Part shown: positions 36,605 to 44,440 of the stretch, piece after piece
Layout of the letters: the number at the start of each line of letters is the position of its first letter
How positions within the stretch are numbered: the stretch's first letter is position 1
Source of the DNA: Pseudogulbenkiania sp. MAI-1
Lineage (GTDB): Bacteria > Pseudomonadota > Gammaproteobacteria > Burkholderiales > Chromobacteriaceae
NCBI RefSeq assembly: GCF_000527175.1
Contig: NZ_AZUR01000001.1
Span: forward strand, 2,704,501-2,768,500
Length of the DNA stretch: 64,000 nucleotides
Reading direction: 5' to 3'
Notes under the pieces: model-generated
The model's input: the letters and a program-made list of their open reading frames with translations, nothing else
Database searches by the model: none
What the model was told of the DNA's origin: nothing
Program-made: the position numbers and the translations under genes

Positions 36605-37723
36605 TCAGTAAGTAACTTTTACGGGGACCCACTTGGCCTGTTTTACTTGATAAACCGTGATCGGAGCCTGTATCAGGTCGCCGCGGGCATCAAAACGGTA
36701 ATTGGCGTTTACACCCTCATACGAAATCTTCTTCAGGGCGGCAGTCACCTTGCCCGGCTCCGTGCTGTTTGCTTGCTGCATGGCTTTGGCAATCAACATC
36801 ACGGCGTCGTAATGTTGCGGACCGTAGGACAAGGGCAACTTGCCGTATTTTGCTTGGTACTGTTTGATGAATTCCCGTCCCTGGCTACGCTTCTCCAACA
36901 CGTTGCCCGCCACCGCCGCCATGAAACCCTCGCTGTTGCTGCCGGAGAGCTTGATGAAGGTGTCGGTCTGGATCATGTCGCCGCTGAGCACCTTGGTCGA
37001 CAAACTCAACTGCTTCATCTGCAGTGCCAAGGGCGCCGCCTGGCTATCCGACATGGCGACGAACAGCAGATCGGGTTTGGCGGCACGGATTGACGTCAGG
37101 ATGGGGCTAAAGTTGTTCTGTCCCGGAGTGGTATATTCACGGCGGATCACTTGCGCGCCGAGGCGCTTGGCTTCGGCCTCGAATTTGTCGGCCAACCCTT
37201 GGCTATACGCAGTACGATCATCGATCATGGCAATACGCTTGGCCTTCAGTTCACTCAGCGCGTACTGCGCCATGGCCGGCCCCATACGGGTATCCACCGC
37301 ACTCAGGCGGAAAGCGTTGCCATAACCCAGACTGGTATAAGTGGCGTTGACCGCCACCGAGAATTGCGGCAGCCCGGCCTGATTGATAATGCGTGCGGCG
37401 GGAATGGTGGTGCCCGAGGTAAACGGGCCAACTACCGCCTTTACCTCTTCATCCAGCAATTTTTGGGCGGCCAGGGTCGACTGCTTCGGATCTTCCTGAT
37501 CGTCTTGCGACACCAGTTCGAACTGCACCTGTTTGCCGTTGATTTTCAGCGCGCTGCGGTTGAGGGTGTCGATGGCGAGCTGGGCACAGTTCTGGTTGTC
37601 CTTGCCCCAATGGGCGTCGGGCCCGGTCAGCGGACCGATGAAGCCGATCTTTACCACTTCGGCGGCAGAAGCAGCGTTGATACCGCCCAGAGCAAGCAGT
37701 GTAACGAGGAGGGTGTGTTTCAT
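36605..37723 (-). CDS. Branched-chain-type amino-acid ABC transporter, periplasmic binding protein
   Basis: A 372-residue LivK/LivJ-like binding protein. The signal peptide MKHTLLVTLLALGGINAASA is followed by the mature start EVVKIGFIGPLTGPDAHWGK. VVGPFTSGTTIPAARI (about 90-105) and GYGNAFRLSAVDTRMGPAMA are typical ligand-site neighbourhoods. No permease or ATPase genes accompany it, so it must borrow a transporter encoded elsewhere. Given its neighbours, a proline, hydroxyproline or D-amino acid ligand is likely, though not shown. Confidence 0.92.
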   Translation of the reverse strand: MKHTLLVTLLALGGINAASAAEVVKIGFIGPLTGPDAHWGKDNQNCAQLAIDTLNRSALKINGKQVQFELVSQDDQEDPKQSTLAAQKLLDEEVKAVVGPFTSGTTIPAARIINQAGLPQFSVAVNATYTSLGYGNAFRLSAVDTRMGPAMAQYALSELKAKRIAMIDDRTAYSQGLADKFEAEAKRLGAQVIRREYTTPGQNNFSPILTSIRAAKPDLLFVAMSDSQAAPLALQMKQLSLSTKVLSGDMIQTDTFIKLSGSNSEGFMAAVAGNVLEKRSQGREFIKQYQAKYGKLPLSYGPQHYDAVMLIAKAMQQANSTEPGKVTAALKKISYEGVNANYRFDARGDLIQAPITVYQVKQAKWVPVKVTY

Positions 37724-37807
37724 TTTTGCATCCTGATGAAGTAGATGAATCAACAAGGGGCACAGCGACAGCTTTACTTCGACTGCATTTACATCCCGCC
37801 AGAATCG

Positions 37808-39070
37808 CTAGCGGAAACGTCCGGGCCAGAGCTCGGTTGGAATGTCGGCCACTCCTGTCAGGTGGTCGCGCAACAGCGCACCGGTGGTTGCGGCCAGGGT
37901 CAACCCGAGGTGGCCATGGCCGCAGGCAAAGAACAGGTTTTTTACTTTCGATGAGGGGCCAATGACCGGCACGGTATCCGGAACCGAGGGGCGATTCCCC
38001 ATCCATGCAGTCATTCCGTCAGTGCCCAAATCGCCCAGCATGGAACGGGCCTTATCCAGCAACAGATGCGCGCGCCGGTAATCGGGAGGGGCATCGCGAT
38101 GGGCCAGTTCCACCGTCCCGGCGATACGTAAACCGCCGTTGGCCATAGGAAGAATGACGAAGCTCTCCGTGGCATTGAGCAAAAAGTGCTGCAAGACAAG
38201 ACCGGCCTTTGGCAGGTTCAGGTGATAGCCACGCTCGCTTTCCAGTGGCAGGGGTTGTCCGGTTTGCTTGGCAAAGCGATCGCTCCACACGCCACTGGCG
38301 ATCACCACCTGCCCGGCCCGAAGGCGCTCGCCATTCGCCAGAACGACCCCCGTCACCTGACCAGACTGTTGGCGAACAGCATCCACCGGCTGCTGGACAA
38401 ATCGCCCGCCTTCACGCAAGAACTGCTGAAACAGCCCGAGACTGAAGAGGTAGGGATCGTCCACATGCGACCAATCGGGAATCAGCACGCCCTGTTGCTG
38501 CCACGGCGCTCGCAGGGCCGGCTCGATACGGCCCAGCTCCGCCGTATCGCAGCGCCGCCAGCGTACGCCAAGCTCGCCGCGCCGCTGCCAGCATGCCAGA
38601 TTGGCCTGCAGCGTCCCGGCGTCGGGATAGAGTGCCAATGCGCCATGACGGCGCCAACTGTCGCCAAGACCGCTGCGCGCGATCAGCGGGGCGTAATCCT
38701 GAATGACCCGCGCCAGCAGCTTGCCCAGTTGGCGGCTCAGCGTCTCCACCCGTGCAGGCCTACTGGCCAGCACAAAACGGCTCAGCCACGGCAGCAATCC
38801 CGGAAGATAACGCCAGCGAACCGCCAGAGGCCCCAGGGGATCAAGCAGCCAGCGCGGCACCTGTCGCAGCACTCCCGGTTCGGCCAGCGGGATCACCTCG
38901 CTGATCGCCAGTGCGCCGGCATTGCCCGACGAGGTACCGGCTGCGGGCGGGTCACGATCAAGCAGCAGGACATCCATGCCGGCCAAGCGCAGTTGCAACG
39001 CAGTGGCAATGCCGACCACGCCGGCCCCCACCACGATGACATCAGCAGCGCCCTCAGCCACGACACTCAT
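37808..39070 (-). CDS. FAD-dependent D-amino-acid dehydrogenase (DadA-like)
   Basis: A 420-residue DAO-family oxidoreductase. The FAD dinucleotide-binding motif is VIVVGAGVVGIATALQLR (about 10-27), followed by DRDPPAAGTSSGNAGALAIS, characteristic of DadA-type enzymes. The C-terminal FACGHGHLGLTLAATTGALL is the usual FAD-contact segment. The ATG at 39068-39070 overlaps the upstream reductase gene by 17 bases. Next to a proline-racemase-family enzyme it could oxidise a D-proline-type substrate such as cis-4-hydroxy-D-proline, but the substrate is not determinable from sequence. Confidence 0.9.
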   Translation of the reverse strand: MSVVAEGAADVIVVGAGVVGIATALQLRLAGMDVLLLDRDPPAAGTSSGNAGALAISEVIPLAEPGVLRQVPRWLLDPLGPLAVRWRYLPGLLPWLSRFVLASRPARVETLSRQLGKLLARVIQDYAPLIARSGLGDSWRRHGALALYPDAGTLQANLACWQRRGELGVRWRRCDTAELGRIEPALRAPWQQQGVLIPDWSHVDDPYLFSLGLFQQFLREGGRFVQQPVDAVRQQSGQVTGVVLANGERLRAGQVVIASGVWSDRFAKQTGQPLPLESERGYHLNLPKAGLVLQHFLLNATESFVILPMANGGLRIAGTVELAHRDAPPDYRRAHLLLDKARSMLGDLGTDGMTAWMGNRPSVPDTVPVIGPSSKVKNLFFACGHGHLGLTLAATTGALLRDHLTGVADIPTELWPGRFR

Positions 39071-40001
39071 CGGTAGCTCCGCTCGAGGAATAATTGGCCA
39101 AGGCACAACGCGCCGCCGCCAAATCCCAAGCGGCGGTCCCAACGCTCTTGAAGAGGCGTGGGCGATCGGCATCGAATCGTCCGGCCACGGCATCGGCCAG
39201 CGACGACACCGTCGACCAGTCGATACCGGCCTGGATCAGATCGCCCGCTTCATGGCGCGCCCCCACCGGGTCGTCCGAGAACAGCTGGCTGCCGGCAATC
39301 GATAGCGGCCCCAATTCGGCCATGTCCGGGCGGAAAGCGCCCACCCCGATCAGCAAGCGATCGGCCCGCGCCGCTTCGTTGTAGACAGGCACCTTGCTGG
39401 TAGTCAGCATGATCACGACCTCCACCTCGTCGGCAATACGGCCAGCCTTGGGCTGGAGCACCAGGCCAAGTTCAGCGTGCTGTCGGCAAAACTCGGTAGC
39501 GGATGCCAAATCCAGGCCATGCACATCCACCCGAATGCCCGGGAACAGTTCGGCCAAGGCGTCGAGATGGCCAGACGCTTGCTTGCCGGAACCAATCAGG
39601 GCGACATGCTGGGGGGAGCGCGAATGCAAGGACTGGATCGCCAACATCGATACCGCCGCCGTACGCTGGGCGGTGACCGTCGGACCATCCAGAATCAGCA
39701 AGGGTCTGCCGTTGGCGGCGTCGTAAACACTGACCACGCCATGGATCGTGGGCAAGCCATGGTTGGTGTTGTGGGGGCAGACATTGACCAGCTTGTGCAT
39801 GCCGATATCGTGGGCGGTGGCAGGCATGGACAGCAGCACCCCCTCCCCCTGCAACGGCAACACCTGGCGCTCCGGGCTGCGTATCCGCCCAGCCATGTAC
39901 TCCTCTGCCGCTGCGGCGAGGGCTTGGCAAAGGAGGGAAATCGGCAGCAGGTCTTTGGTTTGACGGGCAGAAAGAACCGGCAGACTTGTGGCACTGCACA
40001 T
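39054..40001 (-). CDS. Ornithine cyclodeaminase/mu-crystallin family reductase (putative pyrroline-2-carboxylate reductase)
   Basis: A 315-residue protein of the OCD/mu-crystallin family. The NAD(P)-binding motif is VALIGSGKQASGHLDAL (about 130-146), and conserved blocks MPATAHDIGMHKLVNVCPHN and GPTVTAQRTAAVSMLAI are visible. Family members beside trans-3-hydroxyproline dehydratases act as delta1-pyrroline-2-carboxylate reductases, yielding L-proline, and that is the likely role. The ATG at 39999-40001 has a good GAGGTGAC ribosome-binding site. It is the first gene of the minus-strand operon. Confidence 0.88.
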   Translation of the reverse strand: MCSATSLPVLSARQTKDLLPISLLCQALAAAAEEYMAGRIRSPERQVLPLQGEGVLLSMPATAHDIGMHKLVNVCPHNTNHGLPTIHGVVSVYDAANGRPLLILDGPTVTAQRTAAVSMLAIQSLHSRSPQHVALIGSGKQASGHLDALAELFPGIRVDVHGLDLASATEFCRQHAELGLVLQPKAGRIADEVEVVIMLTTSKVPVYNEAARADRLLIGVGAFRPDMAELGPLSIAGSQLFSDDPVGARHEAGDLIQAGIDWSTVSSLADAVAGRFDADRPRLFKSVGTAAWDLAAARCALANYSSSGATDECRG

Positions 40002-40019
40002 AGGGTGTCACCTCTTGAA

Positions 40020-40037
40020 ATTGGTAAAATTAAAACC
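40020..40037. promoter_or_regulatory. Candidate regulator operator, gene-side of the divergent promoter region
   Basis: ATTGGTAAAATTAAAACC lies 19 bases before the reductase start codon. It contains TGGT...ACCA arms and is matched in inverted orientation by 40121-40135. Such a TGGT/ACCA arrangement is typical of FadR-type GntR regulators. Inference. Confidence 0.45.
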
Positions 40038-40120
40038 AGATAAAGGTGAACACTCATGAGTTTGGAGTAGAACCACCACCAACTGGTCGACAATCGGAAC
40101 ACTTGCAGCTAAAACATGTC

Positions 40121-40135
40121 TTAAAAATTACCAAT
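40121..40135. promoter_or_regulatory. Second candidate operator in the divergent promoter region
   Basis: TTAAAAATTACCAAT is the near-inverse of the site at 40020-40033 (ATTGGTAAAATTAA). It lies about 95 bases before the regulator gene start and could allow autoregulation or looping. Confidence 0.4.
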
Positions 40136-40230
40136 AATCGAAGCAGCGGGCAAGCAGCACCGATCAGATACCGGCTCACCGGTCAAATTTGTCACCAATG
40201 CGCAACAAATTGGCCACAAAGGAACCAATC

Positions 40231-40995
40231 ATGGATGCCGCCATGCAAGAGCAGAACCACTTTCAACCTCTCCCCATCTACGAGCAGGTTGCAGAACAAA
40301 TTCGCAACAGCATTGCTGGAGGGGAATTCCCGCCCGAGTCGCGCCTGCCATCGGAGCGTGACCTCGCGGCGCGTTTCCGCGTCAGCCGACCGGCGGTGCG
40401 CGAAGCCATCGGTGCCTTGCAAAACCAACAGTTGGTCATGACTCGCCGGGGTTCCGGGACGTATGTGTGCGCCGATGCGCTGCAGTTGCTGCAGCAAACC
40501 AGGCCAGCCGGCGACCTTGGCCACTCGGACGACAGCCCCGTATCGACCCTGGAAGTACGGCTCATGCTGGAACCCGCCATCGCCCGCATGGCGGCACGAA
40601 GAGGTCGGCGAGATGAAAAAGCCGAGCACTATCTGGCGTTGATGAAGAACGTCAAGAACATCGACATCCAATCGCAGCAAGCACTCTGGAGTGAATGCGA
40701 CCGCCTGTTCCACCGGCAGTTGGCGGTCATGACCGGAGACTCTTTGATGGTGCGTATCGCGGACGAAATTGCGAAAACGATGGAGCAACCGCTATGGCAG
40801 CGCCTGCGGGATGACGGCATTTACGACGCAGAACGCATCAGTCTCTACGTCGCGGAACACCAGTTTATTTATGAAGCCATCGTCCACGGTGATGAAGAGG
40901 CGGCGGCCTTTTACGTCGAGCAACACCTGCGAAGGGTACGCCGGGACATCTCGATGAATGATGCCCCCATGCAAAACCACAAGCTGAACGATTAA
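40231..40995 (+). CDS. FadR-type GntR-family transcriptional regulator
   Basis: A 254-residue regulator. The N-terminal winged helix-turn-helix is clear (PIYEQVAEQIRNSIAGGEFP, then RLPSERDLAARFRVSRPAVR and GSGTYV, about 12-80). The C-terminal all-helical FCD ligand domain (about 100-245) carries the metal/ligand residues in LEVRLMLEPAIARMAA and RLFHRQLAVMTGD and EHQFIYEAIVHGDEEAAAFY. The ATG at 40231 is chosen for its GGAACC site; an in-frame ATG 42 bases earlier is less likely. It is divergent from the hydroxyproline-type operon, which it probably represses until a substrate or intermediate binds. Confidence 0.93.
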   Translation: MDAAMQEQNHFQPLPIYEQVAEQIRNSIAGGEFPPESRLPSERDLAARFRVSRPAVREAIGALQNQQLVMTRRGSGTYVCADALQLLQQTRPAGDLGHSDDSPVSTLEVRLMLEPAIARMAARRGRRDEKAEHYLALMKNVKNIDIQSQQALWSECDRLFHRQLAVMTGDSLMVRIADEIAKTMEQPLWQRLRDDGIYDAERISLYVAEHQFIYEAIVHGDEEAAAFYVEQHLRRVRRDISMNDAPMQNHKLND

Positions 40996-41024
40996 CAGGC
41001 TTGGCCATCACCGCATAAAGTGCA

Positions 41025-41810
41025 TCAGGCGCCCAGCAACTGCCGCCGGTAGCGCTCCGGCGAGCAGCCCGCCTGCTTGCGGAACATCGCGATGAAGGCC
41101 GAGGGCGTGCCGTAGCTCAGCCGCGCCGCGATCTCGTGCACCGGCCAGCCGTCCTTGAGCCACGCCAGTGCCTGCAGCAGGCGCACGCGGTTGCGCCACT
41201 GCACGAAGCTCATGCCCAGCTCACGCTGGAAGCGCCGCGCCAGCGTACGCTCGGTGCTGTGCACGCGCACGGCCCACTGTGCCAGCGTAGTGGCGTCGGC
41301 CGGGTCGAAGCGGATGGCGTGCAGGATAGGTGCCAGATGCCGATCGGCACTCTCCGGCAGGTAGCTGTCTTCCTTGCCGGCACGCACCAAGTGCTCCACC
41401 AGCAGCTCGGCCTGGCGCACGTCCCAGTCGTCCGTCATGGCCGACACGCGGCGCTGGCAGAAATCCTCCAGCAAGGCACGCACCACCGGGGTCTGCGCGA
41501 TCAGACATGGCCCGGCCGGCAGGCGTGCCGCCAGTTCCTCGCTGACGTAGACCGAGGCGTATTCCATCGACAGACGCACGTAGGCCGCATGCGGCAGGTC
41601 GGCCGGCACCCATACCAGGTAATCGGCCGGCGCGGTCAGCTTCCGTCCTTCCACCTCCAGTTCGATCAGGCCCAGGCTGATGCGGTTGAGCTGGCCCCAG
41701 GGGTGCCGGTGCAGCTCGAAGCCGGTATGGGGTTCGAACTGGTCATAGCGGAAGTGAAGCGGCGCGGGTGGCGGCAACTGCAGGTCGGCGTCTCTATAGG
41801 GCAGGTCCAT
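41025..41810 (-). CDS. AraC-family transcriptional regulator
   Basis: A 261-residue regulator with an N-terminal cupin-like sensor (FELHRHPWGQLNRISLGLIE and DYLVWVPADLPHAAYV). The C-terminal AraC DNA-binding domain has two helix-turn-helices: TLARRFQRELGMSFVQWRNR and EIAARLSYGTPSAFIAMFRK, ending GCSPERYRRQ. It starts at ATG 41808-41810; the frame upstream is a shadow of the divergent gene. The 96-base gap to the EamA transporter gene suggests that it controls that exporter. Confidence 0.92.
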   Translation of the reverse strand: MDLPYRDADLQLPPPAPLHFRYDQFEPHTGFELHRHPWGQLNRISLGLIELEVEGRKLTAPADYLVWVPADLPHAAYVRLSMEYASVYVSEELAARLPAGPCLIAQTPVVRALLEDFCQRRVSAMTDDWDVRQAELLVEHLVRAGKEDSYLPESADRHLAPILHAIRFDPADATTLAQWAVRVHSTERTLARRFQRELGMSFVQWRNRVRLLQALAWLKDGWPVHEIAARLSYGTPSAFIAMFRKQAGCSPERYRRQLLGA

Positions 41811-41906
41811 ATTGTCGGCTTTGTCGCATCGCTTTGTCCGATTCGAATTATAAGCAGAGAATACGACACCACTAAACTGGCGGCATTCCATCCCTGGGAG
41901 CCAACC

Positions 41907-42794
41907 ATGCCCGTGCTGTTCCCGCTGCTGGCGGTGTTGATCTGGGCCGCCAATACCGTGGTATCCAAGGCCGCTGCCACGGTGTTCGATCCCGCCGCGA
42001 TTTCCTTCTACCGCTGGCTGGTGGCCGCGCTGGTGCTCACCCCGTTCTGCCTCCTTCCCTTGTGGCGCCAGCGTCGCGCCCTGATCCCGCACCTGCCGCG
42101 CTTTGCCGTGCTGTCCTTGCTGGGCATGGTGCTGTACCAGTGCCTGGCCTACTACGCCGCGCACAGCACCAGCGCCACCAACATGGGGGTGATCTGCGCG
42201 CTGATCCCGCTCCTGGGCCTGTTGCTCTCCGGCCTGGTGTTCGGCCAGCGTGTCGGCCCGTCGGCCATGCTGGGCGTGGCCTTGTCGCTCGGCGGCGTGC
42301 TCTACCTGCTGGGCCAGGGCAACCCGGCCAGCCTGCTCGCCTCCGGCGTCAACCTCGGCGACGGGCTGATCCTGATCGGCTCCACCGCCTACGCGCTGTA
42401 CGGTCTGCTGCTCAAGCGCTGGGCGCCGCCGTTCGGGCCATGGCTGAACCTCTACATGCAGGTGCTGCTGGCGGTGGCGATGCTCACCCCGCTGGCGCTC
42501 AGCGCCGACAGCCTGGCCATCCCGCCGCAGGGCGTGGGCCTGGTGCTGTTCGCTGGCATCGCCTCCTCGGTGCTGGCCGCCTACTTCTGGATGCGCGGCA
42601 TCGCGCGCCTGGGCAGCCAGCGCACCGCCATCTTCATGAACCTGCTGCCGCTGTTCACCGCACTGATCGCCAGCGCCACGCTGGGGGAAGCCATCCACGC
42701 CTACCACTGGCTGGGCGGCGGTCTGATCCTGCTGGGGGTGAGCCTGACGCAGGGCGCGTTCGGCACGGTGCTGAGGCGGATGCAGGCTGGCTGA
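41907..42794 (+). CDS. EamA/DMT-family transporter
   Basis: A 295-residue membrane protein with about ten hydrophobic helices in two EamA repeats. The first begins MPVLFPLLAVLIWAANTVVS and the second near GDGLILIGSTAYALYGLLLK. Members export amino acids, metabolites or drugs. The ATG at 41907 follows a GGGAG ribosome-binding site. It is divergent from the AraC-type regulator. Substrate unknown. Confidence 0.93.
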   Translation: MPVLFPLLAVLIWAANTVVSKAAATVFDPAAISFYRWLVAALVLTPFCLLPLWRQRRALIPHLPRFAVLSLLGMVLYQCLAYYAAHSTSATNMGVICALIPLLGLLLSGLVFGQRVGPSAMLGVALSLGGVLYLLGQGNPASLLASGVNLGDGLILIGSTAYALYGLLLKRWAPPFGPWLNLYMQVLLAVAMLTPLALSADSLAIPPQGVGLVLFAGIASSVLAAYFWMRGIARLGSQRTAIFMNLLPLFTALIASATLGEAIHAYHWLGGGLILLGVSLTQGAFGTVLRRMQAG

Positions 42795-42898
42795 ACCGCC
42801 AGCGGCCCGGCCACAAAAAACCCGGAGGGCAAGTCACACGGCAAGCACGCTGGAATGGCCTACACTGAGAGGTATCCGTTTTTCCCGACGCCTCCCTC

Positions 42899-43168
42899 AT
42901 GCCCCATATCGTCTTCGCCCCCGCCATCCAGCGACACATCGCCAGCCCGGAACGCGACGTCTCCGGGGCGACGGTGGGCGCGGCGCTGGAGGCGGTGTTC
43001 GGCATCCAGCCTGAGCTGCGCGGCTACATCCTGGACGATCAGGGACAATTGCGCCGCCACATGGCGATCTTCGTCGACGGCCGCGCCATCCGCGATCGTC
43101 AGCACTTGAGCGACCCGATCGGCCAGGACAGCCGCCTCTACGTGGTGCAGGCGCTGTCCGGCGGTTGA
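42899..43168 (+). CDS. ThiS/MoaD-like ubiquitin-fold protein
   Basis: An 89-residue beta-grasp protein ending in the diglycine ALSGG, the form used for thiocarboxylation or conjugation. The central GATVGAALEAVFGIQPELRG and the late RHLSDPIGQDSRLYVV-like part match MoaD/ThiS-like proteins, including their usual DGRAIRD... loop. No MoaE, ThiF or MoeB gene is near. The BNR-repeat gene begins 15 bases downstream, so the two are co-transcribed. Its role as a sulfur carrier or modifier is unproven. Confidence 0.85.
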   Translation: MPHIVFAPAIQRHIASPERDVSGATVGAALEAVFGIQPELRGYILDDQGQLRRHMAIFVDGRAIRDRQHLSDPIGQDSRLYVVQALSGG

Positions 43169-43183
43169 CACAGGACCCTCCCC

Positions 43184-44293
43184 ATGAGCGACCGACTTCT
43201 CGTTGCCACGCGCAAAGGGCTGTTCATCCTGCAACGCAGCAGTAGCGGGCAATGGCAGACGACCCAGACCCACTTCCTCGGCGAACCGGTCAGCATGGCA
43301 TTGGCCGATCCGCGCGACGACACGCTGTACGCCGCGCTCAACCTCGGCCATTTCGGCGTCAAGCTGTGGCGCCGGCGTGCCGCTGCTGCGGATTGGGAGG
43401 AATGCATCGTACCGCGCTATCCGCCACAGCCGGACCCGCTGCCCGAGCCCTTGCCGGGGCAGCCACCCGCCGCACCGTGGTCAGTGCAGCAAATCTGGGC
43501 GCTGGAGGCCGGCGGCCGCGACCAGCCCGGTACGCTGTGGGCCGGCACCATCCCCGGCGGCCTGTTCCGCTCCGATGACGGCGGCGACAGCTGGGAGCTG
43601 AACCGGGCGCTGTGGGACCGTCCGGAACGCAGCGAATGGTTCGGCGGTGGCTACGACTACCCGGGCATCCACTCCATCTGCGTCGATCCGCGCGACAGCC
43701 GCCACGTCACCATCGCCGTGTCCTGCGGTGGGGTGTGGCAGAGCCATGACGACGGCGCCAGCTGGACCTGCACCAGCGCCGGCCTGCAAGCCGACTACAT
43801 GCCGCCCGAGCGCTGCGAAGACCCCAACATCCAGGACCCGCACCGCATGGTGCAATGCGAGCATCGTCCCGACATGCTGTGGATCCAGCACCATAACGGC
43901 ATCTTCCGCTCCACCGACGGTGGGGCCTCGTGGCAACGGCTGTACGCCCAGCCCTCCAGTTTCGGCTTTGCCGTCGCCGTGCATCCGCTGGAGCCCGACA
44001 CCGCGTGGTTCGTCCCGGCCGTCAAGGACCAGTGCCGCGTACCGGTGGACGGCCGCTTCGTCGTCACTCGCACCCGCGACGGCGGCGGCAGCTTCGAGGC
44101 GCTGGACGACGGCCTGCCACCGCCCCCGGCCTACGATCTGGTGTACCGCCACGGCCTGGCCGTGGACGCCTCGGGCGAGCGCCTGGCGATGGGCTCGACC
44201 ACCGGCGGCCTGTGGCTGTCCGAAAGCGGCGGCGAGAGCTGGCAGTGCCTCTCGGACCACCTGCCGCCGGTCTATTGCGTGCGCTTCGCTTGA
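43184..44293 (+). CDS. BNR/sialidase-type beta-propeller protein
   Basis: A 369-residue protein built of BNR-like repeats, with Asp-box-type motifs GLFRSDDGGDSWELNRALWD, VWQSHDDGASWTCTSAGL, IFRSTDGGASWQRLYAQPS and LWLSESGGESWQCLSDHL. This predicts a six- or seven-bladed propeller. There is no signal peptide and no clear sialidase active-site set, so a cytoplasmic role other than glycan cleavage is more likely. It follows the MoaD-like gene closely. Function unknown. Confidence 0.85.
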   Translation: MSDRLLVATRKGLFILQRSSSGQWQTTQTHFLGEPVSMALADPRDDTLYAALNLGHFGVKLWRRRAAAADWEECIVPRYPPQPDPLPEPLPGQPPAAPWSVQQIWALEAGGRDQPGTLWAGTIPGGLFRSDDGGDSWELNRALWDRPERSEWFGGGYDYPGIHSICVDPRDSRHVTIAVSCGGVWQSHDDGASWTCTSAGLQADYMPPERCEDPNIQDPHRMVQCEHRPDMLWIQHHNGIFRSTDGGASWQRLYAQPSSFGFAVAVHPLEPDTAWFVPAVKDQCRVPVDGRFVVTRTRDGGGSFEALDDGLPPPPAYDLVYRHGLAVDASGERLAMGSTTGGLWLSESGGESWQCLSDHLPPVYCVRFA

Positions 44294-44440
44294 ACGTAGC
44301 GGCCTTGCTGCCCCACTACTGGCCCTCCACCCCCGATTTTCGGCCTTCCGAGGGTGATTTTTGTTGCGCCCGCCCCCTGACAGCTATACTCAATCATCGC
44401 AGCAACAAGTAACAAGAATGGTCGTGGCGCGAGGCCTGCC

